In this document: positions 53,665-63,205 of the stretch, in pieces
How positions within the stretch are numbered: the first letter of the stretch is position 1
Layout of the letters: each line of letters starts with the position of its first letter
Assembly (NCBI RefSeq): GCF_012927265.1
Contig: NZ_JABBGF010000001.1
Location: 370,502 to 434,501, forward strand
Direction of reading: 5' to 3'
Source: Chryseobacterium cheonjiense
GTDB taxonomy: Bacteria > Bacteroidota > Bacteroidia > Flavobacteriales > Weeksellaceae
Length of the DNA stretch: 64,000 nt
Translations under genes and position numbers: made by a program
Notes under the pieces: model-generated
Database searches by the model: none
What the model was told of the DNA's origin: nothing
The model's input: the letters and a program-made list of their open reading frames with translations, nothing else

Positions 53665-56133
53665 TTAAAATTTATATGACAGGTTTAATCCTAACTGACG
53701 ACCTTTTGTATAGTCTTTGTGAATAAAAGTTTTAGTAGTATTTTCCTGTTCGATTTTGAAGTGAGGATTCAGTAAATTCTTTGCAGAAATTCCGATACCG
53801 ATCTTGTTTAATGTGAAACTTAAGTTCATATCGAGTATTTCTCTTGGTACTTCATAAAAGTTTCCGATAAACCCTGTTCCTACAGAATAAAGGCTTCTGC
53901 CGATATGTGAATAAGAAACTACGAAATCTAAACTGTTTACATTATTCCATTTGTAATTGTATCCTAAGTTTACATTGGCAATAAGGTCTGCAACTCCTTG
54001 GATTTTATCTTTTTCAGTGTTGAATACAATGGTTTTGCCTCCGTTTTCTTTTGCGATTTCGTTTTCAGATTTAAATTCCTGTTCAGAATGCATGTAAGTA
54101 GCGTTCAGGAAAGTATAAACTTTTGAATTATTCCATGAATAAAGATCTTTTCTGAATTCAGCTTCCGCTCCTACAATATATCCCCAATCTGAAATGTTGA
54201 AATAGGTCATATCACTTGGAGCCGAACTCGCATAGCTTGTTCTGGCAATGGCATTCTGGATGTATTTTCCAAAAGCCGTTACTGAAATAACTTCACCGGA
54301 TTTCGGGAACAATTCCCATTTTAGATCTGCATTGTAGTTGTCAGACGGATTAAGAAACTGGTTACCATAGGTATTTGTAGTTACATCATAATACGCAATA
54401 GGAATAATCTCCTTTGCCTGGGGTAAGGTATATGATTTAGAGAAAGCGAGTCTTAAATTCTGCTTATCGTTAATGCTGTATTTTGCATTTAAAGCAGGCA
54501 AGAATTTGTTGTACTGCTTATTCTTTTTACCATCCTGTGCAATTGGATCCAGCCATTTCATCTGCATGTCGATGTAATCAAAACGACCACCAACCTGAAT
54601 GATGAATTTATCAGAAAGCGTAATATCTACATTGGCTAAACCAGACTGAATATTCTGTTTTGCGGTATAGTAAAAAGGATTGAATAATTTATCAGTCGGC
54701 TGGAAGGTGATATACGAGAATAATGAATTATTTCCGGCATTGATGTAACCGTCGATATTATTAGGATCTACCGGTACTACATTACTGAAGTTCATACCAA
54801 TCGTTGTATTCTCAAATTTTCTGTCTTTGTATTGCCCATCGTAACCTACCGTTACTTTAAATTTTTCAAAAGTTTTGGTAAGGTATGCGTGTCCTAATAC
54901 CGTATTATCTTTCAGTTCATCAAAATATCTGTGGTTATTGATAGCACTTCCTGCAATAAGCTGTAAGTTGGTAGCATCAATCGTGTTCTGAAGACGGTCT
55001 GGTCTTTTACTGTTTAGCATATTATAACCTAAAGCCCAGTCAGCTGACCATGTATCTCCCAGTTTGTGGGTCCCTAATAACTGGTTTACCCAAGTGGTTG
55101 TAATCTTATTGTCTCCTCTGTTGATGATCACATTTCTGTCTACATCATAAGAATATCCCTGGTAAATCTTTGCCGACTGATCAGAAGAATGGATGTAGTT
55201 TGATGTAAAGCTTATTCTGTGATTAGAATTGATTTTATATCCTAAATTAACTAAAGCCGTTGTGTTCGTCTTATAATTGAAACGTTCTACGTTTGTATAA
55301 TTTTTGCTTGGTGTATTATCAAAGAAGTAGTATCCTTCCTGCCCCTGGCTGTATTCATAAGAGTTTTCAAATCCGGCATAGGCAAATAATGACAGCTTAC
55401 CGAAAGTTGCCCCTCCTTCAATATTCATATCTGTATTGAAAGGATTTTGTGCATTCTTAAAGTTCCAGTTAGTTTGGAAAGGATATTTCTGATAAGGATT
55501 TCCTTTTGTGAAAGTAGTTTCTTTATATCCAAAGAATCCCGGTGCTCCGTCCTGTACCTTGAAATCTTTTTTGTCGAATGTCTGAAGATTGATGCTGCTT
55601 CCCAGGCCTATTTTAAAATAAGGTTTTCCTGTATGCTCTCTGGAAACGATATTCACATTCGCCCCGCCAAAATCTCCAAGCATTTTAGGGTTGTAGACTT
55701 TATCTAAGGAAATATATTCAATCATTGAAGTCTTGAAGATTTCAAGATTAATGTTCTTGTATTCCGGATCGTCAGAAGGAATGGGCAATCCGTTTAATGT
55801 AGTGCTGTTATATCTGTCGCCAAGACCTCTTACGAAAATTTGTCCGCTACCTTCTTGTTTAGTGGTTCCTGTAGCCTTTGTTACAGCGGTTGCCGCATCT
55901 CCGACTCCTTGTTTTGCAAGCTGTACAGAACCTACACGTTCTATTACCTCTACAGATTTCTTTTGCAAATTGATAAGGTTGGCTTCAGTTCCTTTTTTAG
56001 TAGATCCTTTAATGACTACACCTTCGATTTTTTTCTCTTTCTTTACGGTGTCGTTCTTGGTCTCTTGAGCGTAAAGTACAGTTCCCGATGTTGTTAAAAA
56101 CAAAACTGCGATACTCAGTTTTCTAAAATTCAT
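53665..56133 (-). CDS. TonB-dependent outer-membrane receptor
   Basis: The start at 56133 gives a 822-residue receptor with a signal peptide (SGTVLYAQ). The plug contains KKSVEVIERVGSVQLAKQGVGD, QIFVRGLGDRYNSTTLNG and NIVSREHTG, and the beta-barrel ends GRQLGLNLSYKF. A short charged N-terminal extension precedes the plug; there is no carboxypeptidase-regulatory-like domain, so this is not a SusC-type. The substrate is not shown. The divergent two-component genes upstream may regulate it. Confidence 0.9.
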   Translation of the reverse strand: MNFRKLSIAVLFLTTSGTVLYAQETKNDTVKKEKKIEGVVIKGSTKKGTEANLINLQKKSVEVIERVGSVQLAKQGVGDAATAVTKATGTTKQEGSGQIFVRGLGDRYNSTTLNGLPIPSDDPEYKNINLEIFKTSMIEYISLDKVYNPKMLGDFGGANVNIVSREHTGKPYFKIGLGSSINLQTFDKKDFKVQDGAPGFFGYKETTFTKGNPYQKYPFQTNWNFKNAQNPFNTDMNIEGGATFGKLSLFAYAGFENSYEYSQGQEGYYFFDNTPSKNYTNVERFNYKTNTTALVNLGYKINSNHRISFTSNYIHSSDQSAKIYQGYSYDVDRNVIINRGDNKITTTWVNQLLGTHKLGDTWSADWALGYNMLNSKRPDRLQNTIDATNLQLIAGSAINNHRYFDELKDNTVLGHAYLTKTFEKFKVTVGYDGQYKDRKFENTTIGMNFSNVVPVDPNNIDGYINAGNNSLFSYITFQPTDKLFNPFYYTAKQNIQSGLANVDITLSDKFIIQVGGRFDYIDMQMKWLDPIAQDGKKNKQYNKFLPALNAKYSINDKQNLRLAFSKSYTLPQAKEIIPIAYYDVTTNTYGNQFLNPSDNYNADLKWELFPKSGEVISVTAFGKYIQNAIARTSYASSAPSDMTYFNISDWGYIVGAEAEFRKDLYSWNNSKVYTFLNATYMHSEQEFKSENEIAKENGGKTIVFNTEKDKIQGVADLIANVNLGYNYKWNNVNSLDFVVSYSHIGRSLYSVGTGFIGNFYEVPREILDMNLSFTLNKIGIGISAKNLLNPHFKIEQENTTKTFIHKDYTKGRQLGLNLSYKF

Positions 56134-56296
56134 TTCTTTTTTACTATATAACTTTCGGTGCAAAGGAAGAAAGAATCTGTGGTGTAAATGGTTTAGGGAA
56201 ATTTAATTTTTTCTTAACTAAACATTAAGAAAAGGATATAATTGTTAACTTTATGTGAACGATGTCCCTTTTATTAAACTGTGATTAAAATATTAT

Positions 56297-56304
56297 TAAC
56301 TTTG
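56297..56304 (+). promoter_or_regulatory. -7 promoter element of the response regulator gene
   Basis: TAACTTTG fits TAnnTTTG, 18 bases before the ATG at 56322. The 188-bp divergent region it lies in is AT-rich. Confidence 0.5.
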
Positions 56305-56321
56305 ACTCGTAAAAATTAGAA

Positions 56322-56999
56322 ATGAACCAAAAGAAAATCCTCTTAATAGACGATGAATTGGATATTTTAGAGATTCTGTCTTATAACCTGGAAAAAGAAG
56401 GCTATGATATCTATACAGCTACAAATGGTAACGAAGGTATCGACAAAGCAAAAGAAATTGTTCCGGATCTTATATTGCTAGATGTTATGATGCCGGAAAA
56501 AGACGGTATCGAAACATGCCAGGAACTCCGTAAGATTAAAGAACTTCAGAAAACACTTATCGTTTTTCTTTCTGCAAGAAGCGAAGAATTCTCTCAGCTG
56601 GCAGGTTTTCAGGCGGGAGCCAATGATTATATCGTTAAGCTCATCAAACCGAAAATCCTTATCTCCAAAGTAAATGCTTTATTACAGCTTACTTCGCAGG
56701 TTTCCGATAACTCCAAGCTGATCGAGATCGGCGATCTGATCATCGATAAGGACAATTTCCGTGTATCGAAAAGCGGACAGCAGTTCCTGCTTCCCAAAAA
56801 AGAATTTGACCTTCTTTATTTACTTGCTTCCAATACGGAGAAAGTATTCAAAAGAGAGGAAATCCTGGAAAAAGTATGGGGAAATGACGTGATCGTGGGA
56901 GAAAGAACAATAGACGTGCATATCCGAAGATTGAGAGAAAAATTAGGAATCAATACGATTCAGACATTAAAAGGAATTGGGTATAAACTTATTGTTTAA
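56322..56999 (+). CDS. OmpR/PhoB-family response regulator
   Basis: This 225-residue protein has a receiver domain with the phosphorylated Asp54 (LILLDVMMPEKDG) and a winged-helix DNA-binding domain (KKEFDLLYLLASNTEKVFKREEILEKVWG, DVHIRRLREKLG). The conserved Lys106 is followed by Leu107, not Pro as is usual for KP(F/I). Its stop codon lies about 50 bp before the kinase start. It looks like PhoB, but no phosphate transport genes are adjacent, so the signal is unassigned. Confidence 0.9.
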   Translation: MNQKKILLIDDELDILEILSYNLEKEGYDIYTATNGNEGIDKAKEIVPDLILLDVMMPEKDGIETCQELRKIKELQKTLIVFLSARSEEFSQLAGFQAGANDYIVKLIKPKILISKVNALLQLTSQVSDNSKLIEIGDLIIDKDNFRVSKSGQQFLLPKKEFDLLYLLASNTEKVFKREEILEKVWGNDVIVGERTIDVHIRRLREKLGINTIQTLKGIGYKLIV

Positions 57000-57051
57000 T
57001 ACTCAATTTCAATTTCTTACCTTTACATATCAACCCATAAAAATTGTAAAA

Positions 57052-58083
57052 TTGAAATTTTACAGACTTACCCTCGTCGCCTCTTGTCTGCTGACATTGG
57101 TGATGTTTCTTTTAGTAATCATTTTCGATTCACTAAAAGATATCTATTACAGAACCCCTTTCTTTAAAATAGGGCTTTTCATTTGCCTTGTTCTTATATT
57201 TATAATTAATTATATCGTGTTAGAGCTGTTATTCAATTACTACGGTAAAAAACAGGTTCGAGGTCTTTCACAGCTGTTGCCTCAGGAAATTGTTCATGAC
57301 AATGACGAGAATATTACCATTAAAGAATTGGGAGAAAGATTTTCAGATCTCAACCAAAAGAAAGTTACCGAGCTTGATATGATGAAAGAAATGGAAAGTT
57401 ACCGGAAAGAATATATCGGGAATGTATCTCACGAGCTTAAAACGCCTCTGTTTTCCATTCAGGGATATGTGGAAACTTTAAGAGACGGCGGTGTGGATAA
57501 TCTTACGATCCGTGACAAATACCTTGAAAGAATTGATAAGTCGGTGGAAAGGCTCATTGCCATCGTTACCGATCTTGATATGATCAACAGATTGGAAGCA
57601 GGAGAAATAAACCTTACCGTATCAAGATTCGATGTTAATCTTCTCATCAGGGAAATTTTCGATCTTCTTGATCTCGAAGCCGAAAAGCACAATGCTACCA
57701 TGCAGATTCAGACGCTGCATCCGCAGATTTTTGTAGAGGCAGACAAACAGAAAATTTCACAGGTTTTTATTAACCTTATTTCTAATGCCATTCATTATGC
57801 CAACAGACAGGAAGCAAAAGTAGTGGTAAAAACAAGCGTCCTGAAAAATAAAGTACTGATCGAAGTAATTGACAACGGTATGGGAATAAAAGCCGAAAGC
57901 CTGCCAAGAATCTTTGAAAGGTTTTACCGCGTAGAAACCAGCCGCAGCAGAAGGGAAGGGGGTTCAGGATTAGGATTGGCCATTGTAAAACATATTCTTG
58001 AAGCCCATAACGAAAACATCACCGTGGAAAGCGTGTACCTTGAAGGCACGAAATTCAGTTTTATGCTTGAAAAAAGTAAATAA
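57052..58083 (+). CDS. PhoR-like sensor histidine kinase
   Basis: This 343-residue membrane kinase has two N-terminal membrane helices (about 5-25 and 34-57), an H box GNVSHELKTPLFSIQGYVETL with His127, and a HATPase domain (INLISNAIHYANR, DNGMGIKAESLPRIFERFYRVE, GGSGLGLAIVKHILEAH). No ATG is available before the first helix, and the TTG at 57052 (KFYRLTLVAS) is the best start. No extra sensor domain is present. It forms an operon with the response regulator. Confidence 0.87.
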   Translation: MKFYRLTLVASCLLTLVMFLLVIIFDSLKDIYYRTPFFKIGLFICLVLIFIINYIVLELLFNYYGKKQVRGLSQLLPQEIVHDNDENITIKELGERFSDLNQKKVTELDMMKEMESYRKEYIGNVSHELKTPLFSIQGYVETLRDGGVDNLTIRDKYLERIDKSVERLIAIVTDLDMINRLEAGEINLTVSRFDVNLLIREIFDLLDLEAEKHNATMQIQTLHPQIFVEADKQKISQVFINLISNAIHYANRQEAKVVVKTSVLKNKVLIEVIDNGMGIKAESLPRIFERFYRVETSRSRREGGSGLGLAIVKHILEAHNENITVESVYLEGTKFSFMLEKSK

Positions 58084-58136
58084 TTTCTGCAAAATGTATG
58101 AAAAAAAAATATTTTAAAAAATCCTGAAATATTTTT

Positions 58137-58164
58137 TTGTCACATCTCATTTATTTTATATTTG
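58137..58164 (+). promoter_or_regulatory. consensus promoter of the pRiA4b-like gene
   Basis: TTG at 58137 and a perfect TATATTTG at 58157-58164 with a 17-nt spacer. Transcription would start near 58171, giving a 43-nt leader. Confidence 0.75.
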
Positions 58165-58213
58165 CAACAGAGATTTATCATAATAACAAAGGCAAAAAAG
58201 TAATTTTAAACTG

Positions 58214-58810
58214 ATGGTTTACAAAATCCGCGTAATATTAGATGCGAAAGAAGATATTTTCCGGGATATCGAAGTTAAAGGAAAACAGACGCTATGGAAC
58301 TTACATTTAGGAATTAAAAGTGCGTTCAGCTTGCAGGGAGACGAGCTTTCAGCTTTTAATTTGCTGGAAGAAGACGGGACGATCGTAAAAAGTGTTCCGT
58401 TGGAAGATATGAGTGACGATGGCGATGGAGAGATTATGTCGGATGTGTATATCGATGAAGCTTTCGAAAGCACCGGTGATAAAGCTCAGTTTCAGTACGG
58501 ACTTCTTGATCTGTGGGAGTTTTTCTGCGAATTGATTGAGATTATTGATGAGACAAAAGGCGTGAATTATCCGATCACCGTATATAGATTCGGAAATGTT
58601 CCTTTAAAAGCGCCAAGCAAAAGCGGAACGGGAGGATCTAAAAGAAAATCTGCCATGCCATTGCTGGATGATGATTTCAGTTTTGAAGAAGACTTCAATG
58701 TTAGCGGAAACTTTGCGGATGAGGATGATGACAACTTCGATGATGATGAAGAAGAAGATTACAATGACGATGTCTTTGATGATGAAGAAGATAACGAAGA
58801 CGAAAGATAA
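58214..58810 (+). CDS. pRiA4b ORF-3-like protein with long acidic tail
   Basis: This 198-residue protein matches the PRiA4_ORF3 family (PF07929) in IRVILDAKEDIFRDIEVKGKQTLWNLHLGI and GLLDLWEFFCELIEIID. The last 50 residues are almost all Asp/Glu (EEDFNVSGNFADEDDDNFDDD and on), much like proteins that bind basic partners. The family occurs on plasmids and chromosomes with unknown function; the label IS1096 passenger TnpR is used for some members. No mobile element is seen here. Confidence 0.82.
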   Translation: MVYKIRVILDAKEDIFRDIEVKGKQTLWNLHLGIKSAFSLQGDELSAFNLLEEDGTIVKSVPLEDMSDDGDGEIMSDVYIDEAFESTGDKAQFQYGLLDLWEFFCELIEIIDETKGVNYPITVYRFGNVPLKAPSKSGTGGSKRKSAMPLLDDDFSFEEDFNVSGNFADEDDDNFDDDEEEDYNDDVFDDEEDNEDER

Positions 58811-58830
58811 TTAAAGCAAATATTATACAG

Positions 58831-58855
58831 CCCTGAATGCCATTCAGGGTTTTTT
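58831..58855 (+). terminator. terminator of the pRiA4b-like gene
   Basis: CCCTGAAT / ATTCAGGG with a short loop is followed by TTTTTT. Confidence 0.85.
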
Positions 58856-58913
58856 GTGCGATGCAGCCAGAAATTTAGTGTCAGAATAATTGATGTTAAA
58901 ATTAATTTTTTTT

Positions 58914-59031
58914 CAGGAGCTTTTTCGCGCTTTCCGCACTCGCTATTTTTAGTTTAGGTTTTGCGGCGGCTTCGCCGCCGCAAAACCTAAACTAAAAATG
59001 AGCTCAGACAATTGCTGCAATCGCGGCTAGG
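58914..59031. repeat. dispersed intergenic hairpin element, copy 2
   Basis: This fills the middle of a 374-bp stretch without a gene. It runs from CAGGAGC through CTTTCCGCACTCGC and ends GCAATCGCGGCTAGG, in the same order as copy 1 at 35800. The centre is a perfect 25-bp inverted repeat (58946-58970 and 58974-58998) with a TTC loop, whose inner stem GCGGC-TTC-GCCGC is identical to copy 1. The bases after it up to the GH13 promoter show nothing else. Confidence 0.65.
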
Positions 59032-59163
59032 ATCTCAGACATAGAGAAATGTCAGGTATTAAAAAATCAGTGAAGCATAACAGAAACAGCCAGGTATATT
59101 AACTTAGATGCTCAGCATTTTAAAATTAAACATTCACAGTTCACTTTTTCCAATCACAATTCC

Positions 59164-59171
59164 TATTTTTG
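59164..59171 (+). promoter_or_regulatory. -7 promoter element of the GH13 gene
   Basis: TATTTTTG fits TAnnTTTG, 14 bases before the ATG at 59185. Confidence 0.5.
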
Positions 59172-59184
59172 TTAAAAGAGAAAT

Positions 59185-60534
59185 ATGAAAAAATTAATTT
59201 TATTAGCGATAATGGGCTTGGGAATTATTTCCTGCGCCACCCAAAATACAACAAAAAAAATGACGGAACAGCCTAAAGAATGGAAGCACACCACTAATAT
59301 TTATGAAGTTAATGTAAGACAATATACAAAAGAAGGAACTTTCAGAGCGTTTGAAAAAGAAATGCCGAGGTTAAAATCGATGGGTGTGAAAACCCTTTGG
59401 TTTATGCCGGTTACTCCTATTGCACAGCAAAATAAAAAAGGAAGTTTGGGAAGTCAGTATGCCGCTGCAGATTACACTTCCATTAATCCGGAATTCGGAA
59501 CGATGGATGATTTCAAACATATGGTCAACGAAGCACATCGTTTGGGATTTAAAGTCATCATCGACTGGGTGGCCAATCATACCGGATGGGATCATGTCTG
59601 GACAAAAACACATCCTGAATTTTACCTCAAAGATCCTGACGGAAGCTTTCACCGTGCTTCCGGAATGGATGATATTATAGAACTGGATTACAAAAATCAG
59701 GAAATGCGCCTTGCAATGATCGATGCCATGAAATTCTGGATCCGGGAAACCGGTATTGATGGATTCCGATGTGATCTCGCTTCGTGGGTTGAAGTAGATT
59801 TCTGGCAGCAGGCGCGCCCGGAGGTAGAAAAAATAAAACCACTATTCTGGATCGGAGAATATGATGAACTCGAAAACCCTGAATACGGAAAAGTTTTTGA
59901 TGCCAGTTATTCATGGAAATGGATGCACAAATCTGAAGATTATTATAAGAAAAACCTTCCCATTCAGGAACTCAAAGATCTGCTCATACAGTATTCCAAT
60001 ATCGGGGACGGATCGATGAGAGCCTGGTTTACCTCAAACCACGATGAAAACTCATGGAACGGAACGGAATATGAAAAGTATGGAGTAATTACTAAACCAA
60101 TGGCTGTTTTTTCAGCAACCTGGAACGGAATTCCTTTGCTCTACTCCGGACAGGAACTCCCAAACATGAAAAGACTCGAGTTCTTTGAAAAAGATCCTAT
60201 ACAATGGACCAATACTTACCAGATGGCGGAGTTTTATAAGACTTTATTAAACCTGAAATCATCCAATCCCGCTTTAAGGGGAGGAGATCCCAACGTAGGA
60301 ACTTATCTCCTGAATACGACTGCCAACGATAAGATTTTTTCTTACTTGAGAAAAAACGGCAATTACGAAGTTTTGGTTGTATTAAATATGTCAAAAGATT
60401 CTGTTGATTTCAGTATTGAAGATGAACATCTGTCAGGATCCTTTAAAAATGTTTTTACCAAAATGAATCGAAACTTTGGAGAAGAAAAGAACTTTAATTT
60501 CAAGCCCGGCGATTATGCTGTATTTGAAAAGTAA
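59185..60534 (+). CDS. GH13 alpha-amylase-family lipoprotein
   Basis: This 449-residue lipoprotein (LGIISCATQ, Cys17) has a GH13 (alpha/beta)8 barrel. The catalytic residues are visible: nucleophile Asp197 in GFRCDLASW, acid/base Glu225 in WIGEYDE and Asp287 in TSNHDENS. VIIDWVANHTGWDH is the usual metal/substrate loop. It cleaves or transglycosylates alpha-glucans, and it likely works in the periplasm or at the surface. No sus genes are adjacent. Its terminator follows. Confidence 0.92.
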   Translation: MKKLILLAIMGLGIISCATQNTTKKMTEQPKEWKHTTNIYEVNVRQYTKEGTFRAFEKEMPRLKSMGVKTLWFMPVTPIAQQNKKGSLGSQYAAADYTSINPEFGTMDDFKHMVNEAHRLGFKVIIDWVANHTGWDHVWTKTHPEFYLKDPDGSFHRASGMDDIIELDYKNQEMRLAMIDAMKFWIRETGIDGFRCDLASWVEVDFWQQARPEVEKIKPLFWIGEYDELENPEYGKVFDASYSWKWMHKSEDYYKKNLPIQELKDLLIQYSNIGDGSMRAWFTSNHDENSWNGTEYEKYGVITKPMAVFSATWNGIPLLYSGQELPNMKRLEFFEKDPIQWTNTYQMAEFYKTLLNLKSSNPALRGGDPNVGTYLLNTTANDKIFSYLRKNGNYEVLVVLNMSKDSVDFSIEDEHLSGSFKNVFTKMNRNFGEEKNFNFKPGDYAVFEK

Positions 60535-60562
60535 ATCCTTAGTTAAGAAGATAAACCTTAAA

Positions 60563-60591
60563 AAAGCCCATGCTGGAGGCATGGGCTTTAT
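60563..60591. terminator. bidirectional terminator of the GH13 and Calx-beta genes
   Basis: AAAGCCCATGC / GCATGGGCTTT form a perfect 11-bp stem between two converging genes. Confidence 0.85.
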
Positions 60592-60609
60592 AATTATATT
60601 TAATGTGAC

Positions 60610-62412
60610 CTAATTCACATAACCCTTTATTATATAATCATTACCAATATTATTACCGATATAAAAGTTTCCTGTACCTGAAGCACTATAATTAACAACT
60701 CTAAAACGTATAGTGGTAGAAGATGGAACATTTTGTAAAGCACTAATAAGGCTTAAATCAATGGTATATAAACTTACCGAAGTACTTATAGTAATGGCAG
60801 AACCTATATTATTATAAGTACTTCCACCATCTATACTATATTGTATTTGCGATAAAGTAGGCCCTGCACTGGTTCTGGTCGCATACATATCAATTGAACT
60901 TAATGATAAAGTGTTTCCGGTGTTGGCATTAATTGAATATGTAAAGAAATCATTAGTGCTAATAGCTGTATTTAAGACTGATGTTGTTGTCCAATTACTT
61001 CCTCCCCAAGTGCTGGAGGCACATCCTGTTGCAGATACCCCAGAACCTAAAGTGAATCCCCCAACTGAAATATTGGAAGCGATTGTTGCTGGTGCAAAAG
61101 GAGAGGTGCCACATAAGGAAAGTCCATTGGTATCCCATGCAGCCAGTGTAATAGGTGCAGCAACATCATTATCTGTTATTGTCAAAGTATTTGTAAGAAT
61201 TCCTGAAGCATTAGCACTGTTATTATTGCCACCAGTTACATTTTGTAAACCAAACTGTATTGTTTCATTTCCTTCCACCAAGGAGTCATCAGTAACAGTA
61301 ATTGTTACGGTCTGATTTGCCGAAGAACCAGCCGGGAAAGTTACGGTCTGTGTAGTATAGTTATTTATATCTGCTAAACTACCTGTTCCTCCGGAAATAA
61401 AGACATCCACGGAAGTTGAATTAGTGGTGCTGGGATTTGTAATTGATAATACCAGTGTAGTAGTTCCGACACCTTCAGAAACAGTAGAGGAAGCTGAACT
61501 GAATTGTACACTTGTTTGTGGTAATGAAGCTATAGCACCCGTAAATCCTGATCCTGTTTCTGTACCCATCAATGTTCCGGTAGCCGCTATTGGTGTAACA
61601 TAAAACTTAATATACTTATTAATATCTGCAGCAGCTAGGATATAACTGGAACCTGTTGCTCCCGGTATAGTAGTTTCATTAGCTCCCGATGCATTATCAG
61701 AACGGGTCCATCTGAAAGTGGAAGTTCCCTGCACATTTCCTTCAGCATCATTATAAGTATAGGTTCCGGTAAGAGTTTGTCCTTGTATTGCAGTTCCTGT
61801 AATCGACACTCCGGAAGCGGTAGGAGCTTGGTTTGCGCCGACGGGTCCACCCCAGGCAGAACATTTTTGTAAACCCGGTGAGGCACCAACTAAAGACCCA
61901 GGTGTTACACAGAATTGAATGTATTTATTCAGATCTGCAGAGGTTGAAGTATAGTTTTGAGCTGTCGCAGAAGCGATTGTTACCATATTGGTTCCTGATG
62001 CATCATCTGCTCTTTTCCAGATTAAAGCAGTTGCATTATCCGGATTACTCTCCGCATCCGAAAACGTATAATTCCCTGTGAGTACAGAACCGCTTGTATA
62101 ATTCCCACTAATTGTGACATTGGTTGCAGAAGGAACGGTATTAATTTCTTCATAACCCAGATTTTGCCACTTTGTGCCGTCCCAACCGATAAAGACTTTT
62201 CTGTCCTTATCAAATACAACAAGACCTTCACTTGCCGTTGCAGCAAGGGTATTAGCTGCTGCAGTGGTCAATCTTGGTACAACCAATCCTTTGGTGTCGG
62301 ATTGTATGTCTAGAACAGAAGAAGGATGAGGAGTTTGTGTATTAATCCCAACTTGTGAAAAAAATAGTATAGGACAAGTCGTTAATAACGTAGTAAATAA
62401 ATTTTTTTTCAT
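60610..62412 (-). CDS. exported surface protein with Calx-beta domain
   Basis: This 600-residue protein has a signal peptide (CPILFFSQ). Its N-terminal part contains VGINTQTPHPSSVLDIQSDTKGLVVPRL, a feature of Bacteroidota surface proteins. Two related SLTGTYTYNDAEGN-type modules follow (about 100-280), then a Calx-beta domain (VTITVTDDSLVEGNETIQFGLQN, about 300-405) and a jelly-roll-like end. No type A sorting domain is visible, so the C-terminus may carry another type or none. Calcium binding and adhesion are guesses from the domain. Confidence 0.82.
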   Translation of the reverse strand: MKKNLFTTLLTTCPILFFSQVGINTQTPHPSSVLDIQSDTKGLVVPRLTTAAANTLAATASEGLVVFDKDRKVFIGWDGTKWQNLGYEEINTVPSATNVTISGNYTSGSVLTGNYTFSDAESNPDNATALIWKRADDASGTNMVTIASATAQNYTSTSADLNKYIQFCVTPGSLVGASPGLQKCSAWGGPVGANQAPTASGVSITGTAIQGQTLTGTYTYNDAEGNVQGTSTFRWTRSDNASGANETTIPGATGSSYILAAADINKYIKFYVTPIAATGTLMGTETGSGFTGAIASLPQTSVQFSSASSTVSEGVGTTTLVLSITNPSTTNSTSVDVFISGGTGSLADINNYTTQTVTFPAGSSANQTVTITVTDDSLVEGNETIQFGLQNVTGGNNNSANASGILTNTLTITDNDVAAPITLAAWDTNGLSLCGTSPFAPATIASNISVGGFTLGSGVSATGCASSTWGGSNWTTTSVLNTAISTNDFFTYSINANTGNTLSLSSIDMYATRTSAGPTLSQIQYSIDGGSTYNNIGSAITISTSVSLYTIDLSLISALQNVPSSTTIRFRVVNYSASGTGNFYIGNNIGNDYIIKGYVN

Positions 62413-62592
62413 AGTGTTTTTTTTAAATAAAAGACAAAATAGATGATTTATACTTTTGAAATTGAATAGTTTGTTAAATCAACAGTCAAATTTAGAAAAT
62501 TTTCATATAATGGTGATAAAAATGTTTTTATGTTAAATTGTGATCTGTTTCAATAATAGCATCTAGAATAATAATAGCAATTAAATTATTAA

Positions 62593-62600
62593 TACATTTG
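62593..62600 (+). promoter_or_regulatory. -7 promoter element of the GreA-like gene
   Basis: TACATTTG fits TAnnTTTG. It predicts a start near 62607, which favours the ATG at 62627 over the one at 62609. Confidence 0.5.
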
Positions 62601-62626
62601 GAATCATTATGTTAAATGAATGTAGT

Positions 62627-63067
62627 ATGGACAAATCAAAATTACTGGACACCGTAAAAACCAAACTTTCAGAGAAAATTCAGAAATTTGAAAAACTCAT
62701 TGAAGATACCCGCGCTTCAAATAACGATACCAAAAGTTCAATGGGCGACAAGTACGAAACAGGAAGGGAAATGCTCCAGCAGGAAATTAATAATCTGCAG
62801 AGACAGTTGAATGAAGCACTGAGTCAGCAATCATTGCTGCGGAAAGTAAATACCGAATCTTCAGTAAAAGTACAGAACGGAGCGTTAATAGAGACAGACA
62901 AAGGGTTATTTTATATCGCTGCTTCCATAGGAGAAATCATATATGACAACCGGAAAGTGATGACTGTTTCCACAGAATCTCCTTTAGCAAAAGCTATGAC
63001 AGGATTAATAACAGGACAAAGCTTTACAATCAACAATACATCTCAAACCGTTAAACAAATTTGGTAA
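62627..63067 (+). CDS. small protein with coiled coil and GreA-like C-terminus
   Basis: This 146-residue protein has an N-terminal coiled coil (residues 8-70, LLDTVKTKLSEKIQKFEKLIED and EMLQQEINNLQRQLNEALSQQ) and a C-terminal region with a GreA/GreB-like ending (SPLAKAMTGLITGQSFTINN). Similar Flavobacteriia proteins are often mislabelled 3-oxoacyl-ACP synthase. A link to RNA polymerase is possible from the fold but untested. Confidence 0.7.
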   Translation: MDKSKLLDTVKTKLSEKIQKFEKLIEDTRASNNDTKSSMGDKYETGREMLQQEINNLQRQLNEALSQQSLLRKVNTESSVKVQNGALIETDKGLFYIAASIGEIIYDNRKVMTVSTESPLAKAMTGLITGQSFTINNTSQTVKQIW

Positions 63068-63205
63068 AAAGATTTTGAATTTTCAGCCTTTTTCCCTGCA
63101 ATACAGATGAATTTTTAACCAATATTTAAGAAAACTTTATTGCTTACTTTAGAAGCAATACGGAATATTTATTGTAAATTGTGGTATCCAATTAATAAAT
63201 ATAAT

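Noticed and set aside
56164..56321. Pho-box sites between the TonB receptor and the response regulator
   Set aside because: TTAACTTTATGTGAAC-like words are present, but no established Bacteroidota PhoB motif is available to me, and no clear direct-repeat spacing was seen.
58214..58810. Mobile element based on the IS1096 passenger label of the protein family
   Set aside because: No transposase, inverted repeats or target duplication surround the gene; it has a normal chromosomal promoter and terminator.
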